A program made the position numbers and the translations under genes. Below are positions 1 through 5,129 of a stretch of DNA of 5,561 bases, piece after piece. How positions within the stretch are numbered: position 1 is the first letter of the stretch; the number at the start of each line of letters is the position of its first letter. Source of the stretch: Legionellaceae bacterium (GTDB lineage: Bacteria > Pseudomonadota > Gammaproteobacteria > Legionellales > Legionellaceae); NCBI GenBank assembly GCA_947470005.1, contig CANISA010000118.1:1-5561 (forward strand), read 5' to 3'. Below the pieces are notes generated by a model. The model was not told where the DNA came from. It did no database searches and worked only from the letters and a program-made list of their open reading frames with translations.

Positions 1-1017
1 TGGTTTAACGTGCATGGGCGACATGCGTTACCATGGCAAACGCCGCGTGATGCTTATCGTGTGTGGATCTCGGAAATCATGCTCCAGCAAACCCAAGTCA
101 AAACAGTTATTCCCTACTTTAATCGCTTCATGGCGCGCTTCCCTAATCTCGCGTCTCTAGCAAACGCCAGCGAAGATGAGGTATTGGCTCTCTGGTCCGG
201 TTTAGGGTACTACAGCCGTGGCCGTAACCTACAAAAAGCCGCAAGCCTGTTGATGACGGATTTTTTCGGCGAATTTCCACGTGACCTCAAGGCGTTAGAA
301 ACGCTTCCGGGCATTGGCCCGTCAACCGCGGCCGCGATTGCCTCGCTGGCCTTTGAGCAACCCACGGCTATTTTAGATGGCAATGTCAAACGAGTATTAA
401 GTCGATATTTTTTAATTACAGGACCTCTGGACAACGCTGCCGCTAAAGAAACCCTTTGGCAACGGGCAAATCAATGCATGCCCAACACACGATGTGCCGA
501 TTACACACAAGCCATCATGGATCTTGGCGCTACGGTATGCATGCCGAGAAAACCGACTTGCGCACAGTGCCCACTTGAAAAGACATGCCTGGCGCACAGA
601 GACCGCGTCGTGGATCAATACCCTCACAAGCCCATCAAAAAAATATTACCCATCAAACGAGAGCAATTTTTATTATTGCACGCGCATAACGCATCGATTT
701 ACCTTGAGAAACGGCCATCCACAGGGGTGTGGGGGGGATTGTGGTGTTTACCTGCCTTGGAGATGGACGATTGCCCAACGGCGTACCTGCAGAACACACA
801 CAAGCTTCACGCGAAGACGCTACAACCCATGCTGCATATCAAGCACACGTTCAGCCATTTTCAATTGCATATTCATGCCTTGTCCATCGATGTGGACAAC
901 AGCCAGCACGTACCGGCTGAAAATGGCCGTTGGTTTAGCGTGTTCGATCTTCCTTCACTCGGATTAGCTAAACCCGTAAGCACCATCATCGATCATTTTT
1001 TTTTCCACACGCGGTGA
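1..1017 (+). CDS. mutY: Adenine DNA glycosylase MutY, 5'-truncated by window edge
   Basis: MutY excises adenine mispaired with 8-oxoguanine or guanine, preventing G:C to T:A mutations. The frame is open from base 1 (W-F-N-V-H-G-R...), so the GTG at 10 is an internal valine codon; against E. coli MutY, recalled from memory, about 12 N-terminal residues are missing. Numbering from that GTG codon, the catalytic glutamate is E22 in SEIMLQQTQV (codon at 73), the helix-hairpin-helix is LPGIGPSTAAA at 99-109, and the catalytic aspartate is D123 in ILDGNVKR (codon at 376). The 4Fe-4S cysteines are C177, C184, C187 and C193, with family spacing C-X6-C-X2-C-X5-C. The C-terminal NUDIX-like domain that recognises 8-oxoG starts near residue 215 and has GVWGGLW (239-245) and FSHF (281-284). 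All key residues are present, so the protein should be active. Two homopolymer runs, G7 at 731-737 and T9 at 996-1004, lie inside the gene. Its last 25 bp overlap the opposite-strand lipoprotein gene. The identification is essentially certain. Confidence 0.97.
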   Translation, partial: WFNVHGRHALPWQTPRDAYRVWISEIMLQQTQVKTVIPYFNRFMARFPNLASLANASEDEVLALWSGLGYYSRGRNLQKAASLLMTDFFGEFPRDLKALETLPGIGPSTAAAIASLAFEQPTAILDGNVKRVLSRYFLITGPLDNAAAKETLWQRANQCMPNTRCADYTQAIMDLGATVCMPRKPTCAQCPLEKTCLAHRDRVVDQYPHKPIKKILPIKREQFLLLHAHNASIYLEKRPSTGVWGGLWCLPALEMDDCPTAYLQNTHKLHAKTLQPMLHIKHTFSHFQLHIHALSIDVDNSQHVPAENGRWFSVFDLPSLGLAKPVSTIIDHFFFHTR

Positions 1018-1340
1018 CCACGCGCAGAAGGCATGTGACGTATCCGCTTAAGTGCTACGATCGCATCCGGCTGACCCGCCTTCGCGGCTAGTCCAATCCA
1101 ATAGCACGCCTTGCTTCGACTCTCAACGACGCCTTGACCATAGTAGTACATATAACCAATGGCATACTGCGCGTCCAGCTGTCCTTTTTCAGCCTCAGGC
1201 TTCAGACGAATGAACGCTTGGCGATAATCTTGCACTTGAAAGCTGTGGATGCCTTCACGTAAATTCAAGCCGCGAACAGCGCACCCTTCCAGTAATACAA
1301 AGCTACAAAAAAAAACACACAATAAAGCACGTAACAACAT
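993..1340 (-). CDS. Small Sel1-repeat (TPR-like) putative lipoprotein
   Basis: This 115-residue protein is probably exported and membrane-anchored; no specific function can be assigned. Its N-terminus has a basic residue (R4), a hydrophobic stretch (5-17) and a candidate lipobox L-E-G-C with cysteine at 20. Glu at -2 is atypical, so lipidation is likely but not certain. The residue after the cysteine is Ala rather than Asp, which by the usual rule favours outer-membrane sorting. From about 37 to 100 lies a Sel1-type repeat preceded by a half repeat: DYRQAFIRLKPEAEKGQ, then AQYAIGYMYYYGQGV, SKACYWIGLAAKAGQPDA. Sel1 repeats are helical protein-interaction modules. The C-terminus is basic (VWKKK). 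The ATG directly follows the TAA of the upstream GspC-like gene, with a Shine-Dalgarno inside that gene, so translation is probably coupled. A T9 run (codons 9-12) lies in the signal-peptide region. Its last 25 bp overlap the 3' end of mutY. Confidence 0.82.
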   Translation of the reverse strand: MLLRALLCVFFCSFVLLEGCAVRGLNLREGIHSFQVQDYRQAFIRLKPEAEKGQLDAQYAIGYMYYYGQGVVESRSKACYWIGLAAKAGQPDAIVALKRIRHMPSARGHRVWKKK

Positions 1341-1877
1341 TTATTCCTCACCCATAGGCTTCGCTGGTGCATCGAAGGTTAACCCTTTTTCGGGCAAACT
1401 TAAACTCTCAATCGCCCCATTTCGCATCATAAAGATTTCGTCTGGCTGAATTCGTTTAAGGATAGCCCCTCCAGGAAGGACATCACCGAGGTGAAACACC
1501 CGCTCCTCTTTGTCCGGCAACTGAAGGAGCACTTGAGACTCATCTTCCTGAAGCGAATAAATAATACCAACAACGGATAATCGAAGAGCGGATCGTTTCA
1601 CATCTGCTTCGGCTAAATTTTCAGGCATATAATCGCCAAAAAAAGGTATTTTCACCACCTCCGCACGATCACGTGGCACGGGCTCTGCCGCTATCTCCAG
1701 CGAAGAGGATTGATCGTCACCAAGCGATTCTGACGAAAAAAAAGCAAGCAAACCCAGCAAGATCTCAATCATCGTGAACAACAACAAGACCCCACATAAG
1801 ATTCTCGGTACCCATGGTTTAGACCATGCAACTTTTAGGTCAGCATACACAAACAGCCCTTTTAAAAAACTTAACAT
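1341..1877 (-). CDS. gspC: GspC-like type II secretion inner-membrane protein (no PDZ domain)
   Basis: GspC is the bitopic inner-membrane component of the type II secretion system; its periplasmic homology region (HR) contacts the secretin GspD. This 178-residue protein has a short cytoplasmic N-terminus with positive charges (K6, K15, K20), one transmembrane helix at about 25-47, an acidic linker (50-75), and an HR-like domain at about 77-165. Diagnostic stretches are LRLSVVGIIYSLQEDESQVLLQL (98-120), FHLGDVLPGGAILKRI (128-143) and FMMRNGAIESLSL (149-161). It ends soon afterwards, so the C-terminal PDZ or coiled-coil domain of longer GspC proteins is absent. An in-frame TAG seven codons upstream (1896-1898), with no start codon between, fixes the ATG at 1877; no good Shine-Dalgarno precedes it. 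No other gsp genes are in the window, so it is an orphan here. The main alternative is a PilP-type pilus protein, which has a related fold, but PilP is normally a lipoprotein and this has a membrane helix with no lipobox. Confidence 0.78.
   Translation of the reverse strand: MLSFLKGLFVYADLKVAWSKPWVPRILCGVLLLFTMIEILLGLLAFFSSESLGDDQSSSLEIAAEPVPRDRAEVVKIPFFGDYMPENLAEADVKRSALRLSVVGIIYSLQEDESQVLLQLPDKEERVFHLGDVLPGGAILKRIQPDEIFMMRNGAIESLSLPEKGLTFDAPAKPMGEE
1346..1352 (-). promoter_or_regulatory. Ribosome binding site of the Sel1 lipoprotein gene, inside gspC
   Basis: On the minus strand the bases read GGTGAGG, five bases before the ATG at 1340. The site lies in the last codons of the GspC-like gene (M-G-E-E-stop), whose TAA directly abuts the ATG. 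Ribosomes finishing GspC would sit on this start, so translational coupling is expected. Confidence 0.65.
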
Positions 1878-1892
1878 TGACCGGATGTGCTC

Positions 1893-1902
1893 ATGCTAGC
1901 AT
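1893..1902. repeat. Perfect 10-bp palindrome ATGCTAGCAT in the divergent intergenic region
   Basis: ATGCTAGCAT is perfectly self-complementary and overlaps the candidate -10 of the leftward promoter. A dimeric regulator could bind here and block gspC transcription. A palindrome of this length also occurs by chance, so an operator role is only a suggestion. Confidence 0.25.
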
Positions 1903-1928
1903 AGCGCGTACCACTCAGCGAGTGTTAA
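1898..1928 (-). promoter_or_regulatory. Weak candidate sigma70 promoter for gspC-sel1
   Basis: On the minus strand there is a -35-like TTAACA (1923-1928; 5 of 6 to consensus) and a -10-like TATGCT (1898-1903; 4 of 6). The 19-bp spacer is longer than the preferred 17, so the site is weak. The -10 overlaps the palindrome at 1893-1902 and lies about 20 bp from the start codon, implying a very short leader. This fits the lack of a clear Shine-Dalgarno but does not prove it. Confidence 0.25.
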
Positions 1929-1931
1929 GTC

Positions 1932-1960
1932 TTGCCTATCCAGAGGGACCTCAATAGAAT
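1932..1960 (+). promoter_or_regulatory. Candidate sigma70 promoter of the metB-like/dapD/dapE operon
   Basis: A -35 box TTGCCT (1932-1937; 4 of 6 to consensus) is separated by exactly 17 bp from a -10 box TAGAAT (1955-1960; 5 of 6). Transcription would start near 1967, giving a leader of about 35 nt before the ATG at 2002. This is the best promoter match in the intergenic region. Another -10-like AATAAT (1973-1978) has no convincing -35. No leader-peptide attenuator, riboswitch or MetJ-box array is seen in the short leader. Confidence 0.45.
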
Positions 1961-1992
1961 GGTCAGAGACAAAATAATACGCTCGAATCACT

Positions 1993-1996
1993 GGAG
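1993..1996 (+). promoter_or_regulatory. Ribosome binding site of the metB-like gene
   Basis: GGAG is separated by five T residues from the ATG at 2002, good Shine-Dalgarno spacing. An in-frame TAA at 1975-1977 lies upstream with no start codon between, which fixes the start of the PLP enzyme. Confidence 0.7.
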
Positions 1997-2001
1997 TTTT
2001 T

Positions 2002-3165
2002 ATGGATAATTCGCATTTTGATACCCGGGCCATTCATGCCGGCCAATCCCCTGACCCCAGCACGGGGGCCGTCATGACGCCTATTTATGCTACCTCCACG
2101 TATCGGCAACAAGCCCCTGGTGTCCATCAAGGGTATGAATACTCGAGGACCCAGAACCCAACGCGTGCAGCATTCGAGGGCTGCATCGCGAGCCTTGAAT
2201 CAGGTTCCCGTGGGTTTGCGTTTGCCTCAGGGATGGCCGCGATTAACACGGTCATTGATCTGCTGGATGCTGGCGATCACGTGATTGCCATGGACGACTT
2301 GTATGGTGGAACGTACCGGCTGTTTGATAAAGTCAAAACGCGTACGTCTCAATTGTCGTTTTCCTTCGTCGACATGGTTAACCTTGACGCCATTGAGGCC
2401 GCCATTCAGCCTAAAACACGCATGCTGTGGTTAGAGACGCCGTCTAACCCCATGTTAAAGTTAGTTCACCTCGAAAAAATAGCGGCTTTGGGTAAACGCC
2501 ATGGCCTCATCACCGTAGTCGATAATACGTTTGCGACGCCATGGATTCAACGTCCGCTTGAGCAAGGCATTGATCTTGTTCTGCATTCTGCAACCAAATA
2601 TTTAAATGGCCATTCAGATGTCATTAATGGCGTGGTCGTCGTTGGCGAAAACCACGCCCTCGCAGACAGGCTTGCCTTTTTACACAATGCATGCGGCGCC
2701 ATTGCCGCCCCTTTTGATAGTTTTTTAGTGTTGCGTAGCCTCAAGACACTGCCCATCCGCATGCAGCGACACTGCGAAAACGCCATGGAGCTCGCGCAGT
2801 GGTTAGAGAAGCATCCGTGCATTGAACGCGTCATTTATCCAGGCCTCCCCAGCCACCCTCAACATGCGCTTGCCAAACACCAAATGCATGCCTTTGGTGG
2901 TATGATTTCAGCCGTCATCAAAGGCGGGCTTACGACAACCTTGGCTAGCTTATCTCGTTGTCAGCTCTTTACCTTGGCCGAGAGCTTAGGTGGTGTTGAA
3001 AGCCTGATAGAACACCCAGCCATTATGACACACGCGTCCATCCCGCCTGAAAAACGTCAAGCGCTTGGTATTCTGGATGGATTTATTCGACTGTCGGTCG
3101 GAATAGAGCACGTGGACGACCTAAAAGCTGATCTCAATGCGGCCCTCACCTCACCTGACTCATAA
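2002..3165 (+). CDS. metB: Cystathionine gamma-synthase/gamma-lyase-type PLP enzyme
   Basis: This cytoplasmic enzyme of 387 residues belongs to the Cys/Met-metabolism PLP family (fold type I), usual length about 380-400. Visible active-site elements, in order: YSRTQNPTR (47-55), whose Tyr and Arg bind the PLP phosphate of the neighbouring subunit; ASGMAA (75-80); DLYGGTYR (99-106), with Y101 stacking on the cofactor; ETPSNP (145-150); VVDNTFATP (172-180), with D174 contacting the pyridine nitrogen; HSATKYLNGHSDV (195-207), with K199 the Schiff-base lysine; and FIRLSVGIE (361-369), with R363 binding substrate carboxylate. ESLGGVES (327-334) carries Glu (E333) where gamma-acting enzymes have it, unlike the aromatic-rich beta-lyase (MetC) pattern. 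It therefore either makes cystathionine from a homoserine ester plus cysteine (MetB) or cleaves cystathionine to cysteine (CGL). Sequence alone does not decide, so the symbol is provisional. It is first in an operon, 9 nt before dapD. Confidence 0.9.
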   Translation: MDNSHFDTRAIHAGQSPDPSTGAVMTPIYATSTYRQQAPGVHQGYEYSRTQNPTRAAFEGCIASLESGSRGFAFASGMAAINTVIDLLDAGDHVIAMDDLYGGTYRLFDKVKTRTSQLSFSFVDMVNLDAIEAAIQPKTRMLWLETPSNPMLKLVHLEKIAALGKRHGLITVVDNTFATPWIQRPLEQGIDLVLHSATKYLNGHSDVINGVVVVGENHALADRLAFLHNACGAIAAPFDSFLVLRSLKTLPIRMQRHCENAMELAQWLEKHPCIERVIYPGLPSHPQHALAKHQMHAFGGMISAVIKGGLTTTLASLSRCQLFTLAESLGGVESLIEHPAIMTHASIPPEKRQALGILDGFIRLSVGIEHVDDLKADLNAALTSPDS

Positions 3166-3169
3166 GGAA
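3164..3169 (+). promoter_or_regulatory. Ribosome binding site of dapD, overlapping the upstream stop codon
   Basis: AAGGAA begins within the TAA stop of the PLP-enzyme gene and lies five bases before the dapD ATG at 3175. The overlap supports cotranscription and close translational linkage. Confidence 0.7.
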
Positions 3170-3174
3170 ATTCC

Positions 3175-4002
3175 ATGCACTCGCTTCAACCTTGTATTGA
3201 ACATTATTTTGACCTGCGAGCCTCGCTGTCGCCCTCATCAACCCCTCCCGAACTGCGCTTGGCGCTTGACGATGTCATGGCTGAGCTCGATGCCGGTCGT
3301 CTGCGTGTAGCAGAAAAAATGAAGGGCGAATGGATTGTGCATCAGTGGCTCAAAAAAGCGATTCTGTTGTCCTTTAAATGCTTTAGTAACCTCACCGTTG
3401 AATCCGGATTTTGCCAATTTTATGACAAAATACCCGTTAAATTCTCAGATATGTCCCCTGCTGACTTTGCTGAAATGGGCGTACGTATTGTCCCTCCGGC
3501 CATGGTTCGTCGTGGCGCATTCATCGGCAAAAACACAGTCCTCATGCCTTCCTATGTGAATATTGGTGCATATATTGACGAGGGCGTCATGGTGGATACT
3601 TGGGCCACCGTGGGCTCCTGCGCCCAAATAGGAAAAAATGTCCATCTTTCCGGCGGTGTGGGCATCGGTGGGATATTAGAGCCCTTGCAAGCAACACCGA
3701 CCATCATTGAAGACAATTGTTTTATTGGCGCACGCTCAGAAGTCGTAGAAGGGGTCATCGTCGAACAGGGCTCGGTTATTTCCATGGGGGTTTTTTTAGG
3801 TCAAAGCACTAAGATTTACAACCGCCTCACCGGAGAAATCACCACTGGACGCATCCCTGCAGGCTCCGTCGTTGTCGCGGGAAGCTTGCCAAGTGCCGAT
3901 GGCAGTCACAGCCTTTATTGCGCTGTGATCGTAAAACAAGTCGATGAAAAAACACGCGCAAAAGTCAGCATCAACGAGCTCTTACGAGACACCAACGCAT
4001 GA
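3175..4002 (+). CDS. dapD: 2,3,4,5-tetrahydropyridine-2,6-dicarboxylate N-succinyltransferase (DapD)
   Basis: DapD transfers a succinyl group from succinyl-CoA to tetrahydrodipicolinate, giving N-succinyl-2-amino-6-oxopimelate in the DAP/lysine pathway. It acts in the cytoplasm as a trimer. The 275 residues match E. coli DapD (about 274). The N-terminal helical domain (1-100) holds GEWIVHQWLKKAILLSF (51-67). The left-handed beta-helix of hexapeptide repeats follows (about 110-235): VRRGAFIGKNTVLMPSYVNI, DEGVMVDTWATVGSCAQIG, LSGGVGIGGILEPLQA, IIEDNCFIGARSEVVEG. D141 and E189 match residues I recall as active-site residues in this family. The conserved C-terminal region has AGSLPS (235-240) and a short tail. 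It sits between the PLP enzyme and dapE; its TGA overlaps the dapE ATG by 4 nt. The aminotransferase needed next (DapC/ArgD) is not in the window. Confidence 0.97.
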   Translation: MHSLQPCIEHYFDLRASLSPSSTPPELRLALDDVMAELDAGRLRVAEKMKGEWIVHQWLKKAILLSFKCFSNLTVESGFCQFYDKIPVKFSDMSPADFAEMGVRIVPPAMVRRGAFIGKNTVLMPSYVNIGAYIDEGVMVDTWATVGSCAQIGKNVHLSGGVGIGGILEPLQATPTIIEDNCFIGARSEVVEGVIVEQGSVISMGVFLGQSTKIYNRLTGEITTGRIPAGSVVVAGSLPSADGSHSLYCAVIVKQVDEKTRAKVSINELLRDTNA

Positions 4003-5129
4003 TGCCTATCCACGACTTATTAGCCGAACTCATCGCCTTTCAATCATTAACACCTCATGATGCCGGCTGCCAAGATTACTTGGCACGCTATTTAGAGGCA
4101 TTAGGTTTTCACTGCCAGCGCTGGGATAACAATCCCGTATCAAACCTTTTCGCACGCATCGGCACAGGTCACCCCTTCTTCCTCTTCGCCGGTCATACGG
4201 ATGTCGTCCCCGTGGGCGATCGCTCCAAATGGCTCGCCGACCCTTTTGTGTTAAGCGCCAAGGATGGCATGCTTTACGGGCGAGGAACGGCTGACATGAA
4301 GGGTAGCATCGCCGCCATGTTATGCGCGGCGTCACGTTTTGTTCACGACCATCAACAGTTTACAGGAAGTCTTGGTTTTTTAATCACCAGCGGCGAAGAG
4401 GGCGATGAATTTGACCGAGGCACCCCCTATGTCATGACTCAGTTGCACCAACTAAACATGCTTCCTGATTATTGCCTGGTGGGCGAACCTTCCAGCCAGA
4501 CACGTGTTGGCGATGTCATCAAGATTGGTCGTCGAGGCTCACTCACCGGCCAATTCGTTTTTCACGGCAAGCAAGGCCACGTGGCCTACCCTCATCTGGC
4601 AGAAAACCCAATCCACACAACAGCACGTGCCTTGAGCGAGCTCATTCAAATCGAATGGGACCAAGGCAATACGCATTTTCCCCCCACCACCCTGCAAATC
4701 ACCCATGTGCATGCAGGAGGAGACGCCTCCAACGTTATCCCTGGGGAATTAACCCTGCATCTGAATAGCCGTTACTCCACAGAGCAAACCGCTGAAACAT
4801 TGATGCATCGCATAGAAACACTGTTCAAACAGCATGGGTTAGCACCCACGATCGCCTGGCGCCTCAATGGAAAGCCTTTTCTAACCGAGCAAGGACGGCT
4901 GTTGACCGTTTGCATCGGCGCCATCACAGCAGAAACAGGCGTGGCTCCTGAGCTATCGACCAGTGGGGGCACATCGGATGGTCGGTTTATTGCGCCTTAT
5001 GGCGTGGAGGTCATCGAACTCGGGCCCGTGAATGCAACCATTCATCAAGTCAATGAGTGTGTTGCTTTGGCTGATTTAAAGCAACTCACCGAGCTGTATT
5101 ACGTAATAACAGCAGGGCTTATTGTCTAG
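3999..5129 (+). CDS. dapE: Succinyl-diaminopimelate desuccinylase (DapE)
   Basis: DapE is a cytoplasmic di-zinc hydrolase that cleaves N-succinyl-LL-diaminopimelate into succinate and LL-DAP, supplying lysine and peptidoglycan. The 376 residues match the family (about 375-377). By alignment with H. influenzae DapE from memory, the zinc ligands are H66 (FAGHTDVVP), D99 (GRGTADMKG), E134 (SGEEGD), E163 (VGEPSS) and H349 (ATIHQVNE), with E133 as the general base. The M20-family dimerisation (lid) domain spans roughly 175-290 and includes GRRGSLTG and GKQGHVAYPH (H194). SGGTSDGRF (322-330) is also conserved. All metal and catalytic residues are intact. The gene begins ATGATG: the first ATG (3999) overlaps the dapD TGA, and a second ATG at 4002 is equally possible and shortens the product by one residue. 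No strong Shine-Dalgarno precedes either, which suggests translational coupling to dapD. Its 3' end overlaps the convergent gene by 11 bp. Confidence 0.97.
   Translation: MMPIHDLLAELIAFQSLTPHDAGCQDYLARYLEALGFHCQRWDNNPVSNLFARIGTGHPFFLFAGHTDVVPVGDRSKWLADPFVLSAKDGMLYGRGTADMKGSIAAMLCAASRFVHDHQQFTGSLGFLITSGEEGDEFDRGTPYVMTQLHQLNMLPDYCLVGEPSSQTRVGDVIKIGRRGSLTGQFVFHGKQGHVAYPHLAENPIHTTARALSELIQIEWDQGNTHFPPTTLQITHVHAGGDASNVIPGELTLHLNSRYSTEQTAETLMHRIETLFKQHGLAPTIAWRLNGKPFLTEQGRLLTVCIGAITAETGVAPELSTSGGTSDGRFIAPYGVEVIELGPVNATIHQVNECVALADLKQLTELYYVITAGLIV

Noticed and set aside
10..12. GTG as the start codon of mutY
   Set aside because: The reading frame is open to base 1 and the upstream residues (W-F-N) match the conserved MutY N-terminus, so the GTG is internal.
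494..967. 157-residue open frame on the + strand inside mutY
   Set aside because: It lies wholly within mutY in another frame, has no recognisable domain and a composition typical of out-of-frame translation; mutY itself is well supported.
1010..1024. Possible terminator hairpin (CGCG arms) at the mutY/lipoprotein junction
   Set aside because: The stem is only 4 bp with a 7-base loop, and no U-run follows it in either transcription direction; the nearby T9 lies on the wrong side.
2547..2834. 95-residue open frame on the minus strand inside the PLP-enzyme gene
   Set aside because: It is antisense to a strongly conserved coding region, lacks a Shine-Dalgarno and looks like no family.
4030..4335. 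101-residue Arg-rich open frame on the minus strand inside dapE
   Set aside because: Its composition is an antisense artefact of the dapE codons; dapE has all its catalytic residues.
5098..5107. Palindrome ATTACGTAAT near the end of dapE
   Set aside because: It encodes ordinary dapE codons (Tyr-Tyr-Val-Ile), has no partner elements, and a 10-bp palindrome is expected by chance.
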